Part shown: positions 54,142-62,342 of the stretch, in pieces
Position numbering within the stretch: position 1 is the first letter of the stretch
Layout: every line of letters starts with the position of its first letter
Source: Bacillota bacterium
Lineage (GTDB): Bacteria; Bacillota; Clostridia; Lachnospirales; Lachnospiraceae
Assembly: GCA_030526045.1 (NCBI GenBank)
Contig: JAUNDN010000002.1
Coordinates: 1 to 64,000 of the forward strand
Length of the DNA stretch: 64,000 nucleotides
Reading direction: 5' to 3'
Made by a program: the position numbers and the translations under genes
Notes under the pieces: model-generated
Told to the model about the DNA's origin: nothing
The model's database searches: none
What the model saw: the letters and a program-made list of their open reading frames with translations, nothing else

Positions 54142-55107
54142 TTATTGTAAGAAACGCTGTACTTTGATATCAGAGTATTTCAGCACATAAACTCCTTCCT
54201 CATAGGCTCCGATTCTCACCTCATTCTCCGTGCCCTCTAAATTCGCTAATATATTCTGTGGAAAGCTGACGTCACAGGCATAAGCATGGGGGTATCCCCC
54301 ACCAAATCTGGGATTGATCTCCGACACAAAAAAAGTACCGTTGCTTTCAAAAATATCCATGTCAACAGGACCACGCAGTGAAAGCTGCTGCAGGGTTCTT
54401 AGTATCAATTCAAATATCTCGGGCTTCTTTACGGATACCGATTTCTCTGTTTCTCCTGCTCTCATCCGAAGCTTTTCCTTCAGGAAGATATCCGTAACCC
54501 TTCCGGTCAGCAAATCTGCATAGATGTCAGCACCATATTCCTTTCCATGGGAAAACCTCTGAATCATCAAGGGTTCTTCACTATCCTTCATCAGCGCTGT
54601 CAAAAGCTCTATGCTGTTTACCTTCATGGCACCGATACTCCCGGCTCCTGCAATCGGTTTCACGAAAACCGGAAAGCACTCCTCTCCGCCTTCATATGCC
54701 TTCTGAAACTCCTCCAGACTATCATAAGAGGGGAGTACCGGAATTCCGGCATTCTTCAAATGGTGATAAAACTTCATCTTGTCGCGGCAAAGATCAATAC
54801 TGCCCACCTCCGAGACAATGGGAACGATCCGGTTTTCCAGAAAGAGCGCCTTCTTCTGTGCGATCAGATGAAGCTCATCCTCCTGCAGAGGCAAAACCGC
54901 ATGGATCTTTTCCTTTTTGCAGATGGAAAGTATTTCATCAAGATAGCCTGGCTCACCCATCCTCGGCACGAGATAATAAGCATCCGCTTCATACAGCGCC
55001 GGTGCAAGGCTGCTGCAATCTGTCCCCACGACTTTATCAAATCCGCTTTCCTTGAAAAAGCGCACCAGCATATTTCTGGTTCCACAGCTTAAAATCAGAA
55101 GGTTCAT
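54142..55107 (-). CDS. ATP-grasp ligase, module copy 2
   Basis: A 321-residue ATP-grasp protein paralogous to 25815-26783. It starts NLLILSCGTRNMLV, with FPVFVKPIAGAGSIG near 145-159, FSHGKEYGADIYAD near 185-198, RMRAGETEKS near 214-223 and the metal-binding SEINPRFGGGYPHAYA near 261-276. It should form an amide or ester from a carboxylate using ATP. It directly follows the PLP enzyme gene, as in copy 1. In this transcript the order is PseC, deacetylase, GT2, PLP enzyme, ATP-grasp. The acceptor may be a 4-amino sugar or an amine freed by the deacetylase; the sequence does not decide. Confidence 0.85.
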   Translation of the reverse strand: MNLLILSCGTRNMLVRFFKESGFDKVVGTDCSSLAPALYEADAYYLVPRMGEPGYLDEILSICKKEKIHAVLPLQEDELHLIAQKKALFLENRIVPIVSEVGSIDLCRDKMKFYHHLKNAGIPVLPSYDSLEEFQKAYEGGEECFPVFVKPIAGAGSIGAMKVNSIELLTALMKDSEEPLMIQRFSHGKEYGADIYADLLTGRVTDIFLKEKLRMRAGETEKSVSVKKPEIFELILRTLQQLSLRGPVDMDIFESNGTFFVSEINPRFGGGYPHAYACDVSFPQNILANLEGTENEVRIGAYEEGVYVLKYSDIKVQRFLQ

Positions 55108-55128
55108 TTCGTTTTCACACCTCTCACA

Positions 55129-56328
55129 CTACTTCTGCTCCCACACACAATTCTGCACATACTCTTTGGGCGTCCACTTTTCTCTGACCTTTACGGTCTC
55201 CTCACCCTTATTTACATACACATCCGGGAAATACTGGATAAAAAGCGGATTCAGGCTTAGGGTATAGCCACCCACATTTTCATATATAATCTGATCTCCC
55301 ACAAACAGCTCCGGCAGATCTTTCATTTCAAACAAACGATCGCATTCCATACAGGTATATCCTGTGATGGTCTGATTTTCCATTATTTTCCGCTCTTTTC
55401 CCGGCTGAAGCTCGGTATGATAAAGATAGGAGTTTTTGATCATCGTTGCGTCGATGTTAAACCGGCTTCCGTCCGAGATCAGATATCTGCTGCCTCTGAT
55501 ATCCCGTACATCAATGATGCTTGTGGTAAAGGTGGTTGCACTTGACAAAAGAGAAATACCGGGTTCTACTACAAGGGTTGTCTCCTCCGGCTTAAACTCT
55601 TCAGAAAGCACCTCGGCAACCACGGGAAAATAATCTGGAAACTCCGGTCTTCCCTTCAATCCCCCGCAATAGCCACCGCCGATATCTACATAATCAAGGT
55701 GCAATTGAAACTCCCTTTTCAGCCTGCAGGCCATATCGGCAATGCTCTTAAAAATAGCCACGCTTCTGGATTTGGAGCTGGAATGCAGGTGAATGCCGTT
55801 TACTCTTACATTGGGAATCGCCCGCACCTGCTTAAGTACCTTTGCAAATGTTCCATCCTCATAGGAATAGCCAAATCTACCGCTTTCCTCTCCCATGGTG
55901 GTCTCTCCCGGACACATGGCCTCCAGATTAAAGTTTACACGGATTCCAACATTTAAGGTCTTCGCCGGGTACTCTTTTGAAAGCTCCGTAAGCCAGTCAA
56001 GTTCAAACTGCGAATCCATATTGACGATTCCGCCTGCCAGCACGACGTCCCGAAAGGATTGTCTGCTCTTATAGGGACCGTTATAGATAATCTCATCGTC
56101 CCGAAACTCCATGTATCTGGCAAGGCTGTATTCATCCTGGGATACTACCTCTGCACTGACTCCCTGCTTCTGATAAAAGCGGACAAGCCAGGGGAGCGAA
56201 TTGGTCTTAAAGGAGTAACCAATCCTGTAATTACTCCAGTTTTCTTTCAGTGAGGTTGTTAGTTTATCAAAATCTCTTTGCAGCTTACTTTCATTAATCT
56301 CAAAATAAGGAGTAGGTCTTTTCTTCAT
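55129..56328 (-). CDS. Fold-type III PLP enzyme (LysA/ODC-like decarboxylase family), module copy 2
   Basis: A 399-residue paralogue of 26797-27984 along its whole length. The PLP lysine is probably Lys41 in YSFKTNSLP. HLHSSSKSRSVAI lies near 180-192, DIGGGYCGG near 215-223, EPGISL near 255-260 (again lacking the EPGR arginine) and Cys326 in YTCMECDRLF. HVGS of copy 1 is HSSS here, so the two may differ in substrate. It would act on an amino acid with PLP. The start at ATG 56328 has AGAGG 5 bases upstream and lies 14 bases after the GT2 stop; longer in-frame forms would overlap that gene. Confidence 0.82.
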   Translation of the reverse strand: MKKRPTPYFEINESKLQRDFDKLTTSLKENWSNYRIGYSFKTNSLPWLVRFYQKQGVSAEVVSQDEYSLARYMEFRDDEIIYNGPYKSRQSFRDVVLAGGIVNMDSQFELDWLTELSKEYPAKTLNVGIRVNFNLEAMCPGETTMGEESGRFGYSYEDGTFAKVLKQVRAIPNVRVNGIHLHSSSKSRSVAIFKSIADMACRLKREFQLHLDYVDIGGGYCGGLKGRPEFPDYFPVVAEVLSEEFKPEETTLVVEPGISLLSSATTFTTSIIDVRDIRGSRYLISDGSRFNIDATMIKNSYLYHTELQPGKERKIMENQTITGYTCMECDRLFEMKDLPELFVGDQIIYENVGGYTLSLNPLFIQYFPDVYVNKGEETVKVREKWTPKEYVQNCVWEQK

Positions 56329-56342
56329 ACATTCCTCTTTCT

Positions 56343-57371
56343 TTAGCGGCTCATTTTCTTCCTCAGGTTCCGGTAGCTCCACAGCAATTTATAATACAAC
56401 ATAAAGTAGATCGTGGATCTCTGCTGCATCCTGATCAGCTTCCGTTCCTCCTCATGAACCCGCTGTATATAATATTTGTTCTCCATGAAGCCGGGAAAGG
56501 TCTCTTTCATTTCTTTGCCCAGCGCCTTCACGAAGCGATAGCTCTTATTCTTCACCCCTGCCATGTAGGAAAAAAGGGTATTTACGTAAAACAAAGTGGT
56601 AAAGCTGCTCTCGATCTCCGGATAGTAATCCTTTAGGAAATCAAACTGCCTTGCCTCCCGAACCATCACTCTCGCTGCTTCCATCCTGTCCTCACACCTT
56701 GTCTTCGTGATGGTGTGGACCGTAGAAGTATCATGCTGATAATAATAGTAAAGAGGTTCTTCGATATACTCAAAATGCTTTGCCCTGAGCATCCAGGAAT
56801 TACTGATGGCGTTATCCTCATAAAAAATGTGCTCCGGGAAACGATTGGGGTAATCCAGAATGATATGACGCCGATAGATCTTCACCACCAGGCTACCACC
56901 ATCCAGTATCAGGGAACGATACTGTTCCACAGTCAGTTCTCCCGACTGTTCCGGTGTATTGTTGTGCACGATCTGACCGATCTTCATACTGTGCTCGCCT
57001 GTGAGATGATAATCACAGCCGACCATATCTGCCCCTGTCTCTTCCGCCCTTGCAAGGAGCTTTTCATAAAAGTCCGGTGTGATCCAGTCATCACTGTCAA
57101 TAAAGCCAATCCACTCCCCTTTTGCAACAGCAAGTCCCAGGTTCTTCGCCCCGCCCTGCTTCCTGTTATCGGGCGATGCGATCACCTTAAACTTGTCCGG
57201 ATAATTCTTTTCATATTCTCTTAGAATGGTAAGGGAATTGTCCGTAGAATGGTCATCCACCGCTATGATCTCATAATCGGAAATCGTCTGTCCCACCAGG
57301 GAATTCAGGCACCAGGTCAGCTTGTCATCTGCTGCCATATTGTAAACCGGTACGATCACACTTAACTTCAT
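56343..57371 (-). CDS. Family 2 glycosyltransferase
   Basis: A 342-residue GT2 enzyme with SVIVPVYN near residues 4-11, AVDDHSTDNS near 37-46 and FIDSDDWITPDFY near 88-100, the nucleotide and metal-binding aspartates of the GT-A fold. The C-terminal half is helical and basic. It probably adds a sugar to a lipid-linked glycan in the cytoplasm. ATG 57371 has GGAG 8 bases upstream; an ATG at 57389 overlapping the deacetylase stop by four bases is the alternative. It lies between the deacetylase and the PLP enzyme genes. Confidence 0.85.
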   Translation of the reverse strand: MKLSVIVPVYNMAADDKLTWCLNSLVGQTISDYEIIAVDDHSTDNSLTILREYEKNYPDKFKVIASPDNRKQGGAKNLGLAVAKGEWIGFIDSDDWITPDFYEKLLARAEETGADMVGCDYHLTGEHSMKIGQIVHNNTPEQSGELTVEQYRSLILDGGSLVVKIYRRHIILDYPNRFPEHIFYEDNAISNSWMLRAKHFEYIEEPLYYYYQHDTSTVHTITKTRCEDRMEAARVMVREARQFDFLKDYYPEIESSFTTLFYVNTLFSYMAGVKNKSYRFVKALGKEMKETFPGFMENKYYIQRVHEEERKLIRMQQRSTIYFMLYYKLLWSYRNLRKKMSR

Positions 57372-57385
57372 CTGCCGTTCTCCAT

Positions 57386-58183
57386 TCATTCAAACCGCGT
57401 CAGCTCTCCGCCCTTTGCCTCCACGATCCTGTCATTCACACTTAAAAACACAGAAGCCACATAGGGATTATATACAAAAGTATTGTCCGCACCGAACTGC
57501 AGACCTTTTGCCCGCTCCATGTAATCCACAAAGCCTATATTAGTGGTATACCAGATATCGTCTCTTCCGCCCACCAGCCGGCAGAACTGCTCCATGACCT
57601 CCCAGTTGTCATCCCTGGAAAATTCATAGCTGTGCCCCCAGACATACATCAGATATAAATACTGCTTCTTGTTCAGTTCCACAAAGCGCTTCCCGTCCTC
57701 CAAAAGGTTATTGTTGTGATGGCAGGTCGCCTTCCACTCATAATAATCCGTGGGAAGCTTAAAGTCATGGGTATCTCCCACAATTCTGGAATATCGGATG
57801 CCCAGTGCCGGGAGAAGCCTTTTGATCTCCTCATTATAGGAACCGTTGGGATAGGAAAGACCTCTGACAGGCATTCCGGTTAGCTTCTCAAGACGCTTCC
57901 TGTCCTCCAAAACCTCGTAGACCACCTTCTCAAGCGGACATCGTTCAATGGTAGGATGGGTCAGGGTATGACAGGCAATCTCATGCCCTTCATACAGACC
58001 AGCATATTCCTCAAAAGGAATCCGAACCTGATCCCTGATCCCGGAATTGATGTGAAAGGTTCCCTTAATTCCGTTTTGATTAAAAATTTTAACAAGCCTT
58101 CTGTCTTCTTCCTTACCATCGTCATAGCTCATGGTAAGGGCTTTATGCTTTCCCTGCGGAAAGCAGATATATACCTTATTCAT
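57386..58183 (-). CDS. NodB-type polysaccharide/sugar deacetylase without signal peptide
   Basis: A 265-residue NodB-homology protein. MSYDDGKEED near residues 19-28 replaces TFDDG and supplies the catalytic and metal aspartates; HTLTHP near 72-77 supplies the two metal histidines; and LSYPNGSYN near 109-117 matches the RxxPxG region. These enzymes remove N- or O-acetyl groups using a divalent metal. There is no signal peptide or membrane helix, so it should act on a cytoplasmic substrate. It lies between PseC and GT2 in the transcript that ends with the PLP/ATP-grasp pair, so it may expose an amine for later acylation. AGAGG lies 6 bases before ATG 58183. Confidence 0.82.
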   Translation of the reverse strand: MNKVYICFPQGKHKALTMSYDDGKEEDRRLVKIFNQNGIKGTFHINSGIRDQVRIPFEEYAGLYEGHEIACHTLTHPTIERCPLEKVVYEVLEDRKRLEKLTGMPVRGLSYPNGSYNEEIKRLLPALGIRYSRIVGDTHDFKLPTDYYEWKATCHHNNNLLEDGKRFVELNKKQYLYLMYVWGHSYEFSRDDNWEVMEQFCRLVGGRDDIWYTTNIGFVDYMERAKGLQFGADNTFVYNPYVASVFLSVNDRIVEAKGGELTRFE

Positions 58184-58192
58184 TCCGAACCT

Positions 58193-59386
58193 CTACGCCT
58201 TATAGTATTCTGCTATTTTCGTTACCGCTTCTATCACATCCTGCACATCCTGATCACTCATCGCATAATAAAGCGGCAGACTGATGATCTCCTCATACAG
58301 CTTCTCCGCCTTCGGGCAAAGCCCTCTGTGATATCCAAGTTTCTCATAATAGGGGAAACAATAGGTTGGTATATAATGTACATTGCAACATACATTTTCG
58401 GCAGCCAGTGCATCAAAAAATTCTTTCCTTCCGATCGTGAGCCTGTCCGAATTCAGCCGTAAAATATAAAGATGTCTTGTCGTATCCGATTCCGGGATTT
58501 CCTTCTGAACCACGAGCTGCGGAAGCTTCGAAAAGGCCTCATTATAAGCCTTTACAATTTCCTTGCGTCTCTTTGAAAAGGCAGGGAGCTTATCAAGCTG
58601 GCTGATCAAAAGAGCCGCCTGCATATCCGTCATGCGGTAATTATAGCCCAGCGCGATCTGCTCATAATACCAGGATCCATCCGGTTCATGCTCCATCTGT
58701 GTCTCATCTCTGGTAATTCCATGTGAACGGTACAAAAGCAGTTTCTTGTAAAACGCTTCGCTGTTCGTCAGGACTGCACCGCCTTCACCGCAGGTTACTG
58801 TCTTGACCGGATGAAAGCTCAGTGTCGTCATATCTGCTATGGAACCGTTAAACTTTCCATTGTAACGGGTTCCGATCACGTGTGCTCCATCCTCAATAAG
58901 AACAATATTATTTTTGTGGCAATGCGCAAGAAGTCTGTCAAGCTCCACTGACTGTCCGGTATAATCTACTGCAACCACTGCCTTCGTCTTCTTCGTGGTA
59001 AGTGCCTCCACACAGGCAGGATCAATGTTATAGGTTTCCTCATTGATATCTGCAAATACCGGTTTGGCTCCGCAGTAAAGGGCACAGTTTGCTGATGCCG
59101 CAAAGGTAATGGGTGTGGTGATCACTTCATCCCCCGGCTGTACCCCTGCTGCCAGTGCCGCAATATGAAGAGCAGCCGTACCATTACTGCAGACCACCGC
59201 ATATTTAGCACCCGTCACCCGGCATAGCTTCTGTTCCAGCTCAGCGATCTTTGGTCCGCAGGTCAGATAATCGCTTTTCATGACATCGACCACTGCCTTG
59301 ATGTCATCGTCATCAATATATTGATGTCCGTAAAAAATTTTCGTATCACGGACAGGAGTTCCTCCGCATATTGCAGGTTTCTTCAT
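58193..59386 (-). CDS. pseC: UDP-4-amino-4,6-dideoxy-N-acetyl-beta-L-altrosamine transaminase (PseC)
   Basis: A 397-residue DegT/DnrJ-family aminotransferase. FYGHQYIDDDDI near 18-29, SDYLTCGPKI near 38-47, ITTPITFAASANC near 89-101, and SFHPVKTVTCGEGG near 190-203 with PLP Lys195 match PseC. It aminates the 4-keto-6-deoxy-L-altro-configured UDP-sugar made by PseB. The start at ATG 59386 has GGAGG 5 bases upstream. It heads a minus-strand transcript while PseF, PseI and PseG are on the plus strand. It is the third 4-amino-sugar aminotransferase of the window and the one linked to module copy 2. Confidence 0.88.
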   Translation of the reverse strand: MKKPAICGGTPVRDTKIFYGHQYIDDDDIKAVVDVMKSDYLTCGPKIAELEQKLCRVTGAKYAVVCSNGTAALHIAALAAGVQPGDEVITTPITFAASANCALYCGAKPVFADINEETYNIDPACVEALTTKKTKAVVAVDYTGQSVELDRLLAHCHKNNIVLIEDGAHVIGTRYNGKFNGSIADMTTLSFHPVKTVTCGEGGAVLTNSEAFYKKLLLYRSHGITRDETQMEHEPDGSWYYEQIALGYNYRMTDMQAALLISQLDKLPAFSKRRKEIVKAYNEAFSKLPQLVVQKEIPESDTTRHLYILRLNSDRLTIGRKEFFDALAAENVCCNVHYIPTYCFPYYEKLGYHRGLCPKAEKLYEEIISLPLYYAMSDQDVQDVIEAVTKIAEYYKA

Positions 59387-59404
59387 AATGTCCTCCATTC
59401 TGAA

Positions 59405-59429
59405 ATGCCCACCGGTTCCCGTAAGGCAT
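59405..59429 (-). terminator. Small hairpin after the Spo0A-domain gene, before pseC
   Basis: Directly after the TAG of 59430-59798, an ATGCC/GGCAT stem encloses a CGG-GAA-CCG stem-loop with a symmetric internal loop. Only a short TTTC follows. It could weakly separate the regulator gene from the pseC transcript. Confidence 0.3.
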
Positions 59430-59798
59430 CTATTGATTCATCTGTATTCTGACAGCATCCGCAACAGCTGCTATGTATTCACTATTGGTCGGCCTTCCCA
59501 TACCATTCTCCGCGCAGTACCCGAAAAGCCTTTCAAAGGTATCCCTGTTTCCTCTTTCCCATGACACTTCTATTGCATTGCGAATGGCTCTCTCGACCTT
59601 GCCGTCAGTTGTATTATAACGCTTTGCCACCTCCGGGTAAAGAAGCTTCGTCACACTGCTGACAATTCTCATATCTTCTTCTGCCATGATTACTGCTGTC
59701 CTCACATAACGATAGCCCTTCAAGTGCGCAGGCACCCCCATATCAAGCAGCATTCCGGTAGTTAACTGCTCCTTTTTTCTCGACATTTCATCCTGCAT
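59430..59798 (-). CDS. Stand-alone Spo0A C-terminal DNA-binding domain protein
   Basis: A 122-residue protein consisting almost only of the Spo0A effector domain. LLDMGVPAHLKGY lies near 17-29, EVAKRYNTTDGKVERAIRNA near 56-75 forms the recognition helix region, and GRPTNSEYIA lies near 100-109. Full Spo0A has about 260 residues with an N-terminal receiver; here no receiver coding sequence lies upstream, since only 97 bases separate it from the Ham1-like gene. It probably binds Spo0A-type sites without phosphorylation control. GGGAG lies 9 bases before ATG 59798. It stands at the border between the glycan locus and housekeeping genes. Confidence 0.85.
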   Translation of the reverse strand: MQDEMSRKKEQLTTGMLLDMGVPAHLKGYRYVRTAVIMAEEDMRIVSSVTKLLYPEVAKRYNTTDGKVERAIRNAIEVSWERGNRDTFERLFGYCAENGMGRPTNSEYIAAVADAVRIQMNQ

Positions 59799-59895
59799 AC
59801 CAAAACTCTCCCAAATCTGTTTTTGTCACGCCTTCCTTCAGTATAGAGGATGCTCTTTTCCGTGAACAGTTGTTATTCACCGCACAAAATGTCCA

Positions 59896-60549
59896 TCACT
59901 CCCGCAAAAAAGGATATTTTTCCAGAAAACGACAGAAAAACCCCTTGAAGCCATTATTCGACACAATTTGATCCTGAGAATTGCTCTCAAGATCATAAAA
60001 GTAATTTCCGGTTTTGATATCTATGGAGATTCCGTCAAGCGGGAATCCCGGAACCTTTTTCGTATGGGGCACATCTGTGAGAAGAAAAGGCTCCCCCCAC
60101 AAGTTCTCTTCCATGCTTTCCTGCCTAATCTCCTCATTAAAGATCAGACAGATCGCATTTTGGTATCTGGCGCGGATCCTGCCATATTTCTTCACCAGTT
60201 TGATGTAATGTGCGAGCAGTTCCTCATCAGACAGGCGCTTTGCTCCCCGTCCTCTGACCTGAATACCGGGTTGAACCTCCCCCGGGAGCAGTTCTCCCGT
60301 CAGATGATCATACAGATACAAACCACTGTCACAGGAAAAAACAGGACTGTGAAACAAGGCAAAGTAAGCCTCTGCCTTCTGCCTGGCATTTTCAAGCGGA
60401 GTGTTTCCGGTCTCCTCCACCTTGGGAAGCTCTATCCCTCTCATTGCCGCAGCGTCTGTCAGCCCTGTAATCTGAAATGGCAGGCCAAGAAGTGCCCGCC
60501 TCATATAGGAAAGCTTTGCCTCATTTCCGGTTCCGTAAATAAGCTCCAT
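59896..60549 (-). CDS. Ham1/RdgB-type non-canonical purine NTP pyrophosphatase-like protein
   Basis: A 217-residue protein. IYGTGNEAKLSYM near residues 4-16, VEETGNTPLENARQKAEAY near 44-62 and SCDSGLYLY near 71-79 are the substrate-binding motifs of the Ham1/RdgB (ITPase) family, which cleaves dITP, XTP and similar to the monophosphate. The central part differs from typical RdgB (it ends KVPGFPLDGI rather than the usual sequence), so its exact substrate is less sure. The start at ATG 60549 follows GGGGGA by 4 bases. It is followed by a 97-base gap and the Spo0A-domain gene. Confidence 0.78.
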   Translation of the reverse strand: MELIYGTGNEAKLSYMRRALLGLPFQITGLTDAAAMRGIELPKVEETGNTPLENARQKAEAYFALFHSPVFSCDSGLYLYDHLTGELLPGEVQPGIQVRGRGAKRLSDEELLAHYIKLVKKYGRIRARYQNAICLIFNEEIRQESMEENLWGEPFLLTDVPHTKKVPGFPLDGISIDIKTGNYFYDLESNSQDQIVSNNGFKGFFCRFLEKYPFLRE

Positions 60550-60563
60550 AAAATCCCCCAATA

Positions 60564-61097
60564 TTATTTCACCGGTTTATAGCTTCCGTCCGCTATGATA
60601 TACCGCCATAGAATATCTCTGTACTCCTGTGTTGCGTAATCGATTCCTACCCTTTTGGCACACGTATAGGCCGGAGTACATCCATCGTCCTCCAGCCACA
60701 ATTTGCGGGAATTTACCAAGTCCTCTCCGTTCAGTTCCCGGTCAATCTTCATGGCACGCGTCAACTTCCCTGGACCGTTATACCCTGTAATTCCCCTGAT
60801 CAAAACCGCTTCCGGATGACCCTTCTTGCCTGTGACCACATTAAACAGAGAGTGCATTCCATAACAAAGATATACATAGGCAGTACCACCCTGTTCGTAC
60901 AGCACCTTCGTCCGCTCTGCCTTCCCCTTACTGGCGTGGCAGGCAGTATCCTCCTGTCCAAAGTAACACTCTGTTTCCGTAATCCGGTATTTGAAAACTT
61001 CTTCTCCGATTCTCCGGCAAAGAAGCTTACCTACAAGTGCCGGGGCAAGCTCCGTGGCCGGCCGACATAAATCTTTCCGTCCCAGTCGTTTTCCCAT
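60564..61097 (-). CDS. DNA-3-methyladenine glycosylase, AAG/MPG family
   Basis: A 177-residue protein. TETECYFGQEDTACHASKG near 40-58 contains the catalytic glutamate, and YVYLCYGMHSLFNVVTG near 74-90, VLIRGI near 97-102 and GPGKLTRAM near 108-116 are all AAG/MPG signatures. It removes alkylated purines such as 3-methyladenine as the first step of base-excision repair. It is slightly shorter than the usual 190-200 residues at the C-terminus, where the frame closes cleanly. GAGG lies 7 bases before ATG 61097, inside the end of the serine-hydrolase gene. Confidence 0.88.
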   Translation of the reverse strand: MGKRLGRKDLCRPATELAPALVGKLLCRRIGEEVFKYRITETECYFGQEDTACHASKGKAERTKVLYEQGGTAYVYLCYGMHSLFNVVTGKKGHPEAVLIRGITGYNGPGKLTRAMKIDRELNGEDLVNSRKLWLEDDGCTPAYTCAKRVGIDYATQEYRDILWRYIIADGSYKPVK

Positions 61098-61099
61098 GC

Positions 61100-62263
61100 T
61101 CAGTCCTCAATTGCACCGTAAACAATCTGGCGCATCTTTCGACGAAGTGCAAGGTCGGCTCCCTGCTCAATCTGCTGCATATAAACCAAAATCAGTTCTT
61201 CCTTCGGATCTACCATAAAATAGGTTCCGGGTAATCCATCCCATCCGTATTCGCCCACACTGCCGTTGCTTCCCGCCATCTGTGGCTTAAGCATAATACG
61301 CATAAAGTTCCCATACCCGTAGCCCTCAATACTGTCAAAATCAATCCAGCTCATCTGTAGATCATTAAGCTGGTTCTTCCTGATATATTCCATAGTCTTT
61401 CTGCCAAGGAAACGTTTCCCCTGATAGCAGCCATCCGCTGCAAGCATTCTGACAAAATGGGTATAATCCTCTAACGTAGAGTAAAGTCCTCCACCGCCGG
61501 ACTCAATATAAGGCGGCTTCGTTGGCGCATACAGGTTCAGCCATTCAAGCGCCCTCTCATCTGACTCACGAAGATGCCCCTGGGCGTCAATTCTCGAATA
61601 CATCGTGGCAAGCCTTCCAATCTGACCTTCCTCTACAAAAAAGCCCGTATCCTTCATATCAAGTGGCTCAAAAACAGTCTTTTTCAAATATTCCCCATAG
61701 GGAACCCCTGTCACAACCTCAACAATCGCTGCTGCAACATCCGCAGAAATACCGTACTTCCATCCTTCCCCAGGATGAAACAAAAGCGGAGCCTTGCCCA
61801 GTTCATTGCAAATATCCACATTGCTGAACTTCTCACCGCTGACCGCACGCTCATGCAGCTCGATCCGAATCTCCTCCATGATCCGCTCCGGTTCTGACAT
61901 CTCTCCCGGGTATACCAGTCCTGAGGTCATATTCAGGAGCTGGCGGATCGTGATTTTGGATTTGGCATCCACAAGCCCCTTTGTCGTAGCCACTTTCATA
62001 TTTGCAAAGCCCTTTAAATATTGATCAACCGGATCATACAGGTCGATCAAGCCCTGTTCATAAAGCATCATAACCGCAATCGTGGTGATCGGCTTGGTCA
62101 TGGAATAAATCTTGTAAATACTGTCCTCCCGGTCGCTTCCGTAAACATTGCGGAATTCTACTTTTCCCTTATGCTCCACCAGAAGGGAAGCACCCTTTAT
62201 TCTTTCCGCCTTCATCTCCTGCTCAAACAGGTTGTTCAGTTTATTTAACTTTTCCTGATTCAT
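61100..62263 (-). CDS. Serine hydrolase, beta-lactamase class C family
   Basis: A 387-residue beta-lactamase/esterase-type protein. SMTK near residues 54-57 supplies the catalytic serine and lysine, and YGISADV near 171-177 gives the Tyr motif. GGSGG-type endings are seen only loosely as SGGGGLYS. No signal peptide is visible, so it is probably cytoplasmic and closer to esterases (EstB-like) than to true beta-lactamases. The start at ATG 62263 has GGAGG 6 bases upstream; an upstream in-frame start at 62311 has no such site. It lies between the 33-residue protein and the DNA glycosylase. Confidence 0.82.
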   Translation of the reverse strand: MNQEKLNKLNNLFEQEMKAERIKGASLLVEHKGKVEFRNVYGSDREDSIYKIYSMTKPITTIAVMMLYEQGLIDLYDPVDQYLKGFANMKVATTKGLVDAKSKITIRQLLNMTSGLVYPGEMSEPERIMEEIRIELHERAVSGEKFSNVDICNELGKAPLLFHPGEGWKYGISADVAAAIVEVVTGVPYGEYLKKTVFEPLDMKDTGFFVEEGQIGRLATMYSRIDAQGHLRESDERALEWLNLYAPTKPPYIESGGGGLYSTLEDYTHFVRMLAADGCYQGKRFLGRKTMEYIRKNQLNDLQMSWIDFDSIEGYGYGNFMRIMLKPQMAGSNGSVGEYGWDGLPGTYFMVDPKEELILVYMQQIEQGADLALRRKMRQIVYGAIED

Positions 62264-62313
62264 ACCATACCTCCGTTGCGGAATCGCTGCTTTAAATGAA
62301 TCCCGCATCAATC

Positions 62314-62342
62314 AGTATACACCTGTCCGCATTAATTTTCCA
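62314..62342 (-). promoter_or_regulatory. Possible promoter for serine hydrolase gene
   Basis: On the minus strand: TGGAAA (62337-62342), a 17-base spacer and TATACT (62314-62319), about 50 bases before ATG 62263. The -35 overlaps the end of the 33-residue gene. This is a visual match only. Confidence 0.3.

Noticed and set aside
59821..59830. 0A-box-like TTTTGTCACG upstream of the Spo0A-domain gene
   Set aside because: Only the first part matches the Spo0A box; the last bases differ. A single partial match in AT-rich DNA is not enough to list as a regulatory site.
59862..59880. Inverted repeat GTGAA...TTCAC between the Ham1-like and Spo0A-domain genes
   Set aside because: Only five bases per arm with a nine-base centre and no T-run; too weak for an operator or terminator call.
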